Shown piece by piece: positions 17,670 to 26,694 of a DNA stretch of 64,000 nt; positions within the stretch are counted from its first letter, which is position 1; each line of letters begins with the position of its first letter. The notes below the pieces were generated by a model. It made no database searches, was not told the DNA's origin, and worked only from the letters and a program-made list of their open reading frames with translations. Source of the DNA: Pseudopedobacter sp037968815 (GTDB lineage Bacteria > Bacteroidota > Bacteroidia > Sphingobacteriales > Sphingobacteriaceae); contig JBBKWF010000018.1 of the NCBI GenBank assembly GCA_037968815.1, forward strand, positions 1 to 64,000, given 5' to 3'. Made by a program: the position numbers and the translations under genes.

Positions 17670-20600
17670 ATGATGCAAAAATTCCGATTTGTTAAAAATT
17701 TAATGTTCATTATTTGTGCGATATTCTTTTTTTTACCTGATGAATCGCTAGCACAAAGCACTTTAATTAAGGGTGAAGTGGTTGATGAAGAAACAGGTGA
17801 AAGTTTAATAGGAGTGTCTATTAGAATTAAAAATAATACTAGAGCTTATTCAGTAACAGATAAAGAAGGTAAGTTTTCAATAAGAGCAAGCTCTACAGAC
17901 GTTCTTGTTTTCTCCTATATTGGTTTTGTCACAAAGGAAGAAATAGTTGTAAACGTTAAGTCTAATACAACTATTAAGTTAAACGCATTTAAAAGTAGCT
18001 TGAGTGAGGTGGTTGTTATTGGATATGGTACAGTGCAACGTAAAGACCTAACGGGGTCTGTTTCAGAATTAAACATAGCAGACATGAACAAGGCACCCGT
18101 AGTTGATTTTTCTCAAGCTCTTGCAGGTAGAGTTGCTGGTGTAACAGCTTCATCTCCAGATGGACAACCTGGAGTAGCTGTGGATGTTGTAATTCGTGGT
18201 GGTAACTCATTAACCCAAAGCAACACACCTTTATATGTTATAGATGGATTTCCTATAGAAGATTTCGACGCTTTATCAATTAATATGAATGATATAGAGT
18301 CAGTTAATATTTTGAAAGATGCATCTGCTACCGCTATTTATGGGTCAAGAGGGGCAAATGGAGTAATAGTTATTGAATCTAAAAAAGGAAAAGCTGGCAA
18401 ACCTACAATTGACTTTAATAGTTCTTATGGTCATCAGGAAATACAAAAAAGATTGCCGGTTATGAGTCCTTATGATTTTGTTAGATATCAATTAGAATTA
18501 AGTCCAACAGCTGATAACATGTATATAACCGGTGCAGGGAAAACTTTGGAAGACTATAAGGATATAGAAGGTATAAACTGGCAGGAAGAGATTTTTCAAA
18601 ACGGGTCTACACAAATAAACAACATTGCAGTAAGAGGAGGTAATCAAGAAACGAAATATACTTTGTCAGGGTCACATTTTGGTCAAGGAGGTACAATAAT
18701 TAACTCGGGGCTTAAAAGATACCAGGGACGTTTCACGATAGATCAACAATTAAATAGAAAAGTTAACATAGGCCTTAATACAAACTATAGCAACCGTGAG
18801 ACTACAGGGCAAGCCGTATCCTCTGGAGAAGGAAGCAATACGAGAACATATCTTATGTCGAGAGCTTGGGGTTTTAGACCTGTAAGTGGTAGTAATGAGA
18901 ACTTGCTTTTATTTGAAGTAGATGATAGTGCTGTTGATGGGCAAACAAGTAGCGACTTTAGGTTGAACCCTTTAATATCTACTAGAAATGATTATAATAA
19001 AATTCAAACAGTTGGGATCTCTTCCAACGGCTATATTAACTATAAAATAAACCCAAGTTTGACATTGAGAGTGAAAGGGGGGTATGGGTCTTCATCTAAG
19101 TTACAAGAAGTGTTTTATAACTCAAAAACACACCAAGGTAGTCCTTTTAATTTGTCCAACTTAAAAGGAGTTAATGCATCTTCACGTAACCTTGAGATAA
19201 CATCGTTAACAAACGCGAATACCCTTACTTGGAACAAAACTTTAAATAGGGTTCATAGACTTAATTTAATGGGTGGTTCCTCATCACAGTCGGTAAGTTT
19301 TAAAACAAACGGACACTCAGTAATAGATATTCCTAATGAAGAACTATTAATGGACGGATTAGACGATGGTATACCATATGAAGTAACCGCTTTTTCGTCA
19401 AAATATACCTTGTCATCTTTTTTTGGTAGGGCTAATTATAGTTATAATTCTAAATATCTATTTACAGCTACTTTAAGGGCAGATGGTTCTTCGAAATTCT
19501 CTCAAAAAAATAAATGGGGATATTTTCCATCAGTAGCTTTAGCCTGGAATATGACTTCAGAGAACTTTCTTAAAAATCAAGACGTTATTTCTTTCTCAAA
19601 ACTACGTGTTACTTATGGCGTTACTGGAAATAATAGGGTAGGGAACTTTGCCTATCTACCTTCATTAGGATTTACTCAAGCTTCTTCATATTCCTATGGT
19701 AATAATGTACCAAGCAAGGGAATTGTTCCGGAAAATATGGGTAACTCTGATTTAAGATGGGAAAGTACAGGACAAACAGATATTGGGTATGACTTGAACC
19801 TTTTTAATAACAGGGTTAAGTTTACTGTTGATGCATATAAGAAAACAACGAAGGATTTATTACTGAGAGCAGATTTACCAGCAACAACGGGTTTTACTTT
19901 TGCCTTTAAAAATGTTGGTAGAATAGAAAATAAAGGATTGGAGTTCTCATTAACCACAGTTAATGTTAAGAATAAGTCTTTTGTATGGGAGAGTAATTTC
20001 AATATATCCTTTAACAGAAATAAGATATTAGCTCTAGAGTCTGGTCAAGATGAGATGCTTTCATTTGTTTCGTTCGATGCAGTATATAACGCAAATCCTC
20101 TTTATGTTTCTCGTGTTGGGCAACCTTACGGTATGTTTTACGGGGTAATCTTCGATGGTATTTACCAAATAGATGATTTTAATGAAGTAAACCCAGGAGA
20201 GTACATTCTAAAAGATGATATCACCACAAACGGACACCCAAGAACAGGTACATCCAGAGTACAGCCAGGTGATATAAAGTATAAAGACACAAACGGAGAC
20301 CTTATAGTAAACACAGAGGATAGAGGAATTATAGGCAACCCGCATCCAAAACATACTGGAGGTTTTTCAAATAATTTCAGTTACAAAAGTTTTGATTTGA
20401 ATGTTTTACTACAATGGTCTTATGGTAATCAAATTTATAATGCAAACAGAATTATTTTTGACGGGAATGGTGCAATTACGGAAGGTTTGAACCAGTACGA
20501 AAGCTATAATGACAGATGGACACTAGAAAACCCGTCTAATACACACTATAGAACTAGAGGAGGAGGTCCAAATGGAGTTTATTCTTCAAATGTTTTAGAA

Positions 20601-20849
20601 GATGGATCATATTTAAGGCTAAAAACAATCTCATTGGGATATAATGTGCCAGAAAAATTCGTGAAAAAGTTGAAGTTGACTAAATTAAGGTTTAATCTCT
20701 CAGCGCAAAATCTGCTAACCTTTACACGCTATACAGGTATAGATCCTGAAGTGTCAGTAAGAAATAGTAATATATTAACCCCCGGTTTTGATTTTTCACC
20801 ATACCCAATGTCAAAGACAATTGTTTTTGGGTTAAACATGTTATTTTAA
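17670..20849 (+). CDS. SusC-family TonB-dependent outer-membrane transporter
   Basis: 1059 residues. Order: signal peptide (1-28, ...DESLAQ), a carboxypeptidase-D-regulatory-like domain (about 33-110, GEVVDEETGESLIGVSI), the TonB-box/plug region (VVVIGYGT, then LAGRVAGV and DASATAIYGSRGANG) and a 22-strand barrel ending with the aromatic MLF. SusC proteins import oligomeric nutrients through the outer membrane using TonB energy, covered by the SusD lid. It is followed after 19 bp by susD. Ligand inferred from context: a nucleoside, ribose or a nucleoside-containing compound. Confidence 0.95.
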   Translation: MMQKFRFVKNLMFIICAIFFFLPDESLAQSTLIKGEVVDEETGESLIGVSIRIKNNTRAYSVTDKEGKFSIRASSTDVLVFSYIGFVTKEEIVVNVKSNTTIKLNAFKSSLSEVVVIGYGTVQRKDLTGSVSELNIADMNKAPVVDFSQALAGRVAGVTASSPDGQPGVAVDVVIRGGNSLTQSNTPLYVIDGFPIEDFDALSINMNDIESVNILKDASATAIYGSRGANGVIVIESKKGKAGKPTIDFNSSYGHQEIQKRLPVMSPYDFVRYQLELSPTADNMYITGAGKTLEDYKDIEGINWQEEIFQNGSTQINNIAVRGGNQETKYTLSGSHFGQGGTIINSGLKRYQGRFTIDQQLNRKVNIGLNTNYSNRETTGQAVSSGEGSNTRTYLMSRAWGFRPVSGSNENLLLFEVDDSAVDGQTSSDFRLNPLISTRNDYNKIQTVGISSNGYINYKINPSLTLRVKGGYGSSSKLQEVFYNSKTHQGSPFNLSNLKGVNASSRNLEITSLTNANTLTWNKTLNRVHRLNLMGGSSSQSVSFKTNGHSVIDIPNEELLMDGLDDGIPYEVTAFSSKYTLSSFFGRANYSYNSKYLFTATLRADGSSKFSQKNKWGYFPSVALAWNMTSENFLKNQDVISFSKLRVTYGVTGNNRVGNFAYLPSLGFTQASSYSYGNNVPSKGIVPENMGNSDLRWESTGQTDIGYDLNLFNNRVKFTVDAYKKTTKDLLLRADLPATTGFTFAFKNVGRIENKGLEFSLTTVNVKNKSFVWESNFNISFNRNKILALESGQDEMLSFVSFDAVYNANPLYVSRVGQPYGMFYGVIFDGIYQIDDFNEVNPGEYILKDDITTNGHPRTGTSRVQPGDIKYKDTNGDLIVNTEDRGIIGNPHPKHTGGFSNNFSYKSFDLNVLLQWSYGNQIYNANRIIFDGNGAITEGLNQYESYNDRWTLENPSNTHYRTRGGGPNGVYSSNVLEDGSYLRLKTISLGYNVPEKFVKKLKLTKLRFNLSAQNLLTFTRYTGIDPEVSVRNSNILTPGFDFSPYPMSKTIVFGLNMLF

Positions 20850-20868
20850 ATTTTAATTATTTACAATT

Positions 20869-22734
20869 ATGAAAATTAGAATCGTTTATAGTTTAATGTT
20901 GACTCTAATGATGTCAATAACAAGTTGTGAGAAATTTTTAGATACGAAGCCAACAGATTTTTTAGCTCCATCTACTTATTTTAACACTGAAGAGCAGTTA
21001 GAACATGGTATAGCTGCAGTTTATGATATTTTACAAAATGGTAACTTGTATGGTAATAACTTATTGTATCTCTATGCTTTAGAGGGAGACGAGGGGTTTC
21101 ACGGTCGAACAAGCCCAAATACAGGACCACATATTTATGATTTCACAACGAATAATATTTATATCACCAATTATTGGACTATTCTATATCAAGGGGTTGG
21201 ACGAGCTAACTTGTTACTCGAAAATGTAGATAAAAATGAAGATATAGAGATAGAAGTTAGAAATAAAATTAAGGGAGAAGCTTTGTTTTTAAGAGGTTAC
21301 TTCTATTTTCTTCTGGCTCAAAATTATGGAGGTGTTCCGCTAATTTTAAATACAGTAACTTCTCCGCTTGATGTAGATCGCCCGCGAGCGACACTAAAAG
21401 AAACTTACGATCAAATTTTGAAAGATATGGTACAGGCAGAGGAGCTTGTTGCTAATATTAGAGAAATTGGTCATGCAGGAAGAGTTAGTAAGTCCGCAGT
21501 TCGAGGTGTATTAGCAAGAGTTTGCTTATATATGGCCGGTCATCCATTAAAAGATTCAGGAAAATATGAAGATGCAAGAAAGTGGGCGTTAAAAGTTATT
21601 AATGATGGAGCTTCTAATCATGTTTTAAACCCGTCTTTTGCTAATGTTTTTATTAATTATTCAGAAGACAAGTATGATGTAGGAGAGAGTATTTGGGAAG
21701 TAGAGTTTAGAGGAAACGGAAGCGATGCTTTTAAAGAAACTGGTTTGGTGGGCTTTCAAAATGGACCAGCTACCTATAACTCATTAACAGGAGTTTCTTT
21801 AGGGGTAATAAGGGCTACTGCAGATTATTATCATTTGTTCGGTGAAGGTGATTTACGTAGAGACTGGACAATAGCTTCTTTTACTTATATTAACTCAGGA
21901 GAGTCTGGTAATAAGAACTTTATCACCACTACAGCAAGATCTCAATTATACTTGAGGCATTCTGGTAAATATAGAAGAGAGTACGAAACAGTGCTACCTA
22001 AAAGTACAAGTGCAGGGCCAATAAACTATGCTTTGTTGAGGTACTCTGACGTACTGCTTATGTATGCAGAAGCGGATAATGAAATTAATGGACCACAGTC
22101 CGAGGCCATTAAATTTGTTAACATGGTACGCAAAAGAGCATGGTCTACTGGCATAAATACTATTAATATCACTAATGGAGGCTCTGGATATACATCAAGT
22201 AGTGTGGTGAATGTATCTTTTAATGGAGGAGGAGGTTCTGGAGTACAAGCAACGGCTAAAATCGATGCAAGTTCAGGAAGAGTGACTGCTGTTGAGTTTG
22301 TGAAAAACTCTGTAACAGGTATTTATAATGGAGAGGGCTATAGTAGTGCACCGATAGTAACTTTAACTACTACCAGTGGTCCAGGCTCTGGCGCAGTTGC
22401 TACTGCAACAGTATACAATGAAAATGACTATAAAATACCATTACCAGGAGAAATTAATTCACCAGATCAACTTACATTTAGAGAGTTTTTAAGAGAGGAA
22501 AGATCGAGAGAGCTCGGTTTTGAATCATTGAGAAAGCATGATCTTATTAGATGGGGGATATTTTTAGAGCGGATGGAGGAGATAAGAAGTGTAATGACTT
22601 CGGAAATTTCAAGATTTCAATATTTCTATACTAGACCATTTGTAAATGTTCAACCAAAGCATTTATTGTGGCCAATACCAGAGAAAGAGCTATCATTAAA
22701 TAGCTTATTAGAACAGAATCCAGATTGGAAGTAA
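20869..22734 (+). CDS. SusD-family outer-membrane lipoprotein with a glycine-rich insertion
   Basis: 621 residues, longer than many SusD proteins. The lipoprotein signal ends in SITSC (Cys about residue 20). The TPR-like alpha-helical core is typical, with DTKPTDF after the signal, the RGYFYFLLAQNYGG block, and the C-terminal LREERSRELGFE and HLLWPIPEKEL blocks. Between about residues 427 and 524 an extra Gly/Ser/Thr-rich segment contains two repeats of the GGSGYTSS...VNVSFNGGGGSG type. This splits the helical core and is unusual for SusD; it may be a beta-rich surface module touching the ligand. It pairs with the SusC upstream. Confidence 0.93.
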   Translation: MKIRIVYSLMLTLMMSITSCEKFLDTKPTDFLAPSTYFNTEEQLEHGIAAVYDILQNGNLYGNNLLYLYALEGDEGFHGRTSPNTGPHIYDFTTNNIYITNYWTILYQGVGRANLLLENVDKNEDIEIEVRNKIKGEALFLRGYFYFLLAQNYGGVPLILNTVTSPLDVDRPRATLKETYDQILKDMVQAEELVANIREIGHAGRVSKSAVRGVLARVCLYMAGHPLKDSGKYEDARKWALKVINDGASNHVLNPSFANVFINYSEDKYDVGESIWEVEFRGNGSDAFKETGLVGFQNGPATYNSLTGVSLGVIRATADYYHLFGEGDLRRDWTIASFTYINSGESGNKNFITTTARSQLYLRHSGKYRREYETVLPKSTSAGPINYALLRYSDVLLMYAEADNEINGPQSEAIKFVNMVRKRAWSTGINTINITNGGSGYTSSSVVNVSFNGGGGSGVQATAKIDASSGRVTAVEFVKNSVTGIYNGEGYSSAPIVTLTTTSGPGSGAVATATVYNENDYKIPLPGEINSPDQLTFREFLREERSRELGFESLRKHDLIRWGIFLERMEEIRSVMTSEISRFQYFYTRPFVNVQPKHLLWPIPEKELSLNSLLEQNPDWK

Positions 22735-22841
22735 TTTAGAAATATTTATATAACGTCTCGGCTTTACCGGTATCTTCATTTACAACAGAAAGTTGAAGAG
22801 TAGCTCTACAAAAGACCTCAAGTGATATATTTTAATAAAAT

Positions 22842-24812
22842 ATGAAGAAAATAGGAATTTATTTAACGGCATTACTAAGTGTTGCATCTTACAGTATAAA
22901 TGCTCAAGACAAGCAGGATTTTCAGTTTTTGAAATATAACAACCCCGGCCTAAATGTAGATTTAGGCGTTGGCTTATGGGCCTGGCCAATCCCTCTTGAC
23001 TATGATGGGGATGGGGATATGGATTTGTTGGTTTCTAGCCAAGGAAAACCGTTTAACGGTATTTATTTATTCGAAAATAAAAGTGGAGATAAAATTCCAG
23101 TATTTGAAAAACCAGTTTGGTTAGGTAATTCTATAAAAGATATTCAGGTTTCTTATATAGATGGTAAACCGCGTTTCATGGTGCCAGGTTCTGAGCTATT
23201 AGATTTAAAGAATAATATACCAAAAAACCGAAAAAAACTTTTTTCAACTAATGCTATAAAGAAAGATATTAAGGGTAAAAGTAGATTTAACCAGTGGAAA
23301 ATGGTTGATTATGATAACGATGGAGATATTGATATTGTAGTTGGTATTGATGATTGGGGAGATTATGGTTGGGATAACGCTTTTAATGAAAAAGGCGAAT
23401 GGACCAATGGCCCCCTACATGGTTACGTTTACCTTATTGAAAACGTAAATGGAGAGTATGTTAAGAAAGGTAAAATACATGCAGGCTCTGAAGCAATTGA
23501 TGTATATGGCGCCCCAACACCTAACTTTGCGGATTTTGATGGTGATGGTGACCTAGATTTAGTTTGTGGGGAGTTTTTAGACAAAATGACTTACTTCCAA
23601 AATATAGGAACAAGAGAAAAACCAGTTTATGCAGAGGGTAAACACCTCTCTAATATGAACGGAACCATCCAAATGGATCTGGAAATGATTATCCCAGTTG
23701 CATTCGACTGGAATCAGGATGGCTTTATGGATTTAATCGTAGGGGATGAAGATGGTCGTGTTGCTTTTATTGAACATACGGGAGAAGTTAAAAACAATAT
23801 GCCACAGTTTAAGGATCCTGTTTATTTTCAGCAAAAGGCTGACAACGTAAAGTTTGGTGCTTTAGCTACTCCTTTTAGTGTTGATTGGGATAATGATGGT
23901 GACGAAGACTTAATTGTGGGGAATTCAGCAGGACATATTGCCTTAATAGAAAACCTTGGGACCTTTAATGAAATGCCTAGATGGCAAGCACCAAAGCTTT
24001 TGGATAGCGACGGCCAAACTATCCGCATTATGGCGGGTAGTAATGGCTCTATCCAAGGGCCAGCAGAAGAGAAATGGGGTTATACAACGCTATCTGTTGC
24101 AGATTGGGATGGCGACGGCTTAAAAGACTTAATTGTTAATTCCATCTTTGGTAAAGTAATTTGGTATCAAAATATTGGAACAAGTAAAAATCCGAAACTA
24201 GCTAAAGAACAGAACGTAACAGTAGATTGGAAAACTAAGGATATTCCAAAACCAACTTGGAACTGGAAAACACCTGAGCCAAATTCACTACTTACGCAAT
24301 GGAGAACAACACCTTTTGCAATAGATTGGAATAAGGACGGAATGACAGATTTGATAATGTTGGACACCGGGGGGTATTTGTCGTATTTTGAAAGAATAAG
24401 AAAGGGAAGTGACTTAATATTAAAGCAACCTGAAAGAATATTTTATGGAACAGATTTTTCTGGCTATAATCAAAAACATAATATTACAGATAGCTTGAAG
24501 GGGGCTTTAAGTTTAAATACAGGGAAATACGGACGAAGCGGACGAAGAAAGTTTACGATAGCAGATTGGGATGGGGATGGAAAACTAGATTTTCTGGTAA
24601 ATAGCTTGAACGTTTCTGTAATGAAAAATATGGGTACAAACAAAGGTATGGTAGAACTCAAAAATCAAGACCCTGTAGCTAAGCTGGTTCTTGCAGGTCA
24701 TGATACTAGTCCTACAATAGTTGACTGGAACAAAGACGGAATCCCAGATTTGCTAGTTGGAGCAGAAGATGGACATTTTTATTACCTGCCTAATCTTAGA
24801 ATAAAAAAATAG
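22842..24812 (+). CDS. Secreted FG-GAP/VCBS repeat protein
   Basis: 656 residues with a signal peptide (...SINAQ). At least nine repeats contain a calcium-loop-like DxDxDGxxD motif, for example DYDGDGDMDLLV, DYDNDGDIDIVVG, DFDGDGDLDLVCG, DWDNDGDEDLIVG and DWDGDGKLDFLV. They predict an integrin-alpha-like beta-propeller that binds Ca, seen in adhesins and in some polysaccharide lyases of family PL11-like fold. No catalytic domain was recognised and there is no Por tail. It is the last gene of the island, 107 bp after susD. A carbohydrate- or nucleic-acid-binding role is possible but unproven. Confidence 0.85.
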   Translation: MKKIGIYLTALLSVASYSINAQDKQDFQFLKYNNPGLNVDLGVGLWAWPIPLDYDGDGDMDLLVSSQGKPFNGIYLFENKSGDKIPVFEKPVWLGNSIKDIQVSYIDGKPRFMVPGSELLDLKNNIPKNRKKLFSTNAIKKDIKGKSRFNQWKMVDYDNDGDIDIVVGIDDWGDYGWDNAFNEKGEWTNGPLHGYVYLIENVNGEYVKKGKIHAGSEAIDVYGAPTPNFADFDGDGDLDLVCGEFLDKMTYFQNIGTREKPVYAEGKHLSNMNGTIQMDLEMIIPVAFDWNQDGFMDLIVGDEDGRVAFIEHTGEVKNNMPQFKDPVYFQQKADNVKFGALATPFSVDWDNDGDEDLIVGNSAGHIALIENLGTFNEMPRWQAPKLLDSDGQTIRIMAGSNGSIQGPAEEKWGYTTLSVADWDGDGLKDLIVNSIFGKVIWYQNIGTSKNPKLAKEQNVTVDWKTKDIPKPTWNWKTPEPNSLLTQWRTTPFAIDWNKDGMTDLIMLDTGGYLSYFERIRKGSDLILKQPERIFYGTDFSGYNQKHNITDSLKGALSLNTGKYGRSGRRKFTIADWDGDGKLDFLVNSLNVSVMKNMGTNKGMVELKNQDPVAKLVLAGHDTSPTIVDWNKDGIPDLLVGAEDGHFYYLPNLRIKK

Positions 24813-24890
24813 ACAATAATATAAAAGCTTGTTTAAAATTAGTATTGTAGCCTATTTATATCTTTCTTTTGTTGAGGTTAGGCTATTAAC

Positions 24891-25067
24891 TTTAAACGTG
24901 TTCGTGATATTATTGTAAAACGTGGTTATAGTTTAGGATTAGAGCTTAAGGATAATTATGTAAACGAGCTCATTAAGTTTTTAAAACGTGGCGGTGGCGA
25001 AGCAAAACGTACCGAAAGTATGGTGGATTATTTTTTGTTTTGTTGACGAGGTTGGTTTAAAAAATCG
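24891..25067 (+). pseudogene. Broken second copy of the miaE / small membrane-protein region
   Basis: 138 bases equal to the inside of miaE (five mismatches: three synonymous in the miaE frame, two changing His to Arg and Arg to Leu) run directly into 40 bases identical to the end of the small membrane-protein gene. The roughly 412 bp between these parts in the intact copy are missing, and the junction shares a T. No start codon or complete domain remains. It marks the far edge of the inserted island. Confidence 0.93.
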
Positions 25068-25140
25068 GGTTATGCCAATTGCAAGAGCCGATGCGAGCTT
25101 TCAGCTCGAAATTTCTTTATACGGTTTATTATTTTGAGAT

Positions 25141-25219
25141 ATGAGAAATCTCAAACGCAAGGTTTTTTTTAGCATGTGATACCTATTTGTGAGATGTTTC
25201 ACTATCGTTCAACATGACG
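25141..25219 (+). repeat. Dispersed palindromic intergenic repeat, copy A
   Basis: Contains GAGAAATCTCA ... TTTGTGAGATGTTTCACT ... GTTCAACATGACG, shared with copy B at 61360-61455 and in part with 39624-39711. The ends are roughly inverted relative to one another, as in REP/BIME-type intergenic elements. Confidence 0.65.
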
Positions 25220-25277
25220 GGTCGCAATAACGACACCTAGCCACAAACGAAATTAGAGATATTCTAGGAAGCAAAAA

Positions 25278-25309
25278 AACCTCTGAATCCTTAAAAAATT
25301 CAGAGGGTT
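25278..25309 (-). terminator. Terminator of the xylBA operon
   Basis: Stem AACCTCTGAAT / ATTCAGAGGGTT followed, on the minus strand, by a run of T. It lies about 25 bp after the xylA stop codon. Confidence 0.8.
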
Positions 25310-25333
25310 TATAATTTGTAATCCAGCTAAAAC

Positions 25334-26647
25334 TTAAATATACCTATTTATCAAGTTTTCCATAAACTCTTGCTTACCGCTGATGGTTGCTGGCTCGCCA
25401 TTTTCAGCAGCGTAGTTTCTTAGATCCTCTAAACTCAGTTTTCCATTCTCAAAATCTTTACCTTTTCCGCTATCAAAAGAAGCATATCTATCACTTCTGA
25501 TTTTTTTGTAATCGGATTTTTGGAGAATGTTGTCCGCAGTAATTAAAGCTCTTGCAAATAAATCCATTCCGCCAACGTGAGCGTAAAATAAATCTTTTTG
25601 GTCTGTAGAGTTTCTTCTGATTTTAGCATCAAAGTTGATTCCACCACCTTGTATGCCCTTACCGTCTAAAATAATCAGCATCGCTTCTGTCAACTCGTTG
25701 ATGTCATTAGGGAACTGGTCTGTATCCCATCCGTTTTGATAATCACCACGGTTTGCATCAATAGAACCTAGCATTCCCGCATCAACAGCAACCTGTAATT
25801 CGTGTTGGAAAGTATGACCAGCCAAAGTAGCGTGGTTAACTTCTAAGTTTAATTTGAAATCTTCCATCAGATCATATTTCTGCAAGAAACCTAAAACAGT
25901 TGCTGCATCATAATCATATTGATGCTTTGAAGGCTCACATGGTTTTGGTTCGATAAAGAAAGTGCCTTTGAAGCCATTTTTACGGGCATAATCTTTAGAA
26001 GCGTGTAAGAAGTTAGCAAAATGCTCTTGCTCACGTTTCATATCCGTGTTAAGCAAAGTCATGTAACCTTCTCTGCCACCCCAGAAAACATAATTTTCGC
26101 CACCTAACTCAATAGTTGCATCAATAGCCGCTTTAACCTGTGCAGCGCCATGTGCTAATACGTGAAAGTCTGGATTGGTAGAAGCACCATTCATGTAACG
26201 GCTATGAGAAAATAAGTTTGCAGTTCCCCACAATAATTTGATCCCAGTATCTGCTTGCTTTTGTTTTGCGTAAGCTGTAAGTGCTTGAAGTCTTTTTTCA
26301 TTTTCTACAATATCATTACCGTAATCAACCACATCCACATCGTGGAAACAGTAAAAAGGCAAATTCATTTTGGTTAGAAACTCAAAAGCAGCATCCATTT
26401 TGTCTTTTGCTCTTTCAACAACATCGCTTTTTGCATCCCAAGGAAAAATATGCGTAGGTCCACCAAAAGGATCGGCACCGTTTCCGTTGAAAGAATGCCA
26501 ATAAGCACCGGCAAAACGTAAATGTTCTTTCATGGTTTTTCCGGCAACAATGCGGTCAGCATCATACCATCTAAATGCTAGAGGATTATCACTTTCTAAT
26601 CCTTCAAACTTAATTTGTCCAATTCCTTTAAAAAATTCTGTTGCCAT
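25334..26647 (-). CDS. xylA: Xylose isomerase
   Basis: 437 residues, the usual length of the class II enzyme. It converts D-xylose to D-xylulose in the cytoplasm with two divalent metals. Visible landmarks are HSFNGNGADPFG and FHDVDV in the N-terminal half, FWGGREGYMTLLNTD in the middle, the metal-ligand region FFIEPKPCEP and EVNHATLAGHTF, and the C-terminal GGINFDAKIRRNS. It follows xylB after 47 bp and is the last gene of that operon, ending at a hairpin terminator. Control is expected from the divergent LacI-type regulator. No xylose permease is next to it. Confidence 0.97.
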   Translation of the reverse strand: MATEFFKGIGQIKFEGLESDNPLAFRWYDADRIVAGKTMKEHLRFAGAYWHSFNGNGADPFGGPTHIFPWDAKSDVVERAKDKMDAAFEFLTKMNLPFYCFHDVDVVDYGNDIVENEKRLQALTAYAKQKQADTGIKLLWGTANLFSHSRYMNGASTNPDFHVLAHGAAQVKAAIDATIELGGENYVFWGGREGYMTLLNTDMKREQEHFANFLHASKDYARKNGFKGTFFIEPKPCEPSKHQYDYDAATVLGFLQKYDLMEDFKLNLEVNHATLAGHTFQHELQVAVDAGMLGSIDANRGDYQNGWDTDQFPNDINELTEAMLIILDGKGIQGGGINFDAKIRRNSTDQKDLFYAHVGGMDLFARALITADNILQKSDYKKIRSDRYASFDSGKGKDFENGKLSLEDLRNYAAENGEPATISGKQEFMENLINRYI

Positions 26648-26694
26648 GTTTTTTATAACTATTAAATAATAAAATATGCTTTTTGTTTTGGCTT

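Larger units (their letters stand above)
24813..25333. other. Right border of the island: gene-free stretch with remnant and repeats
   Basis: About 520 bases with no intact gene. In order: a weak inverted repeat TAGCCTA / TAGGCTA (24848-24854 and 24879-24885) without a good T-run, the broken miaE-region copy (24891-25067), a dispersed palindromic repeat (25141-25219), and the xylA terminator (25278-25309). Confidence 0.8.

Noticed and set aside
24848..24885. Intrinsic terminator at the end of the island operon
   Set aside because: A 7-bp stem with a 24-nt loop and no real T-run is too weak to call.
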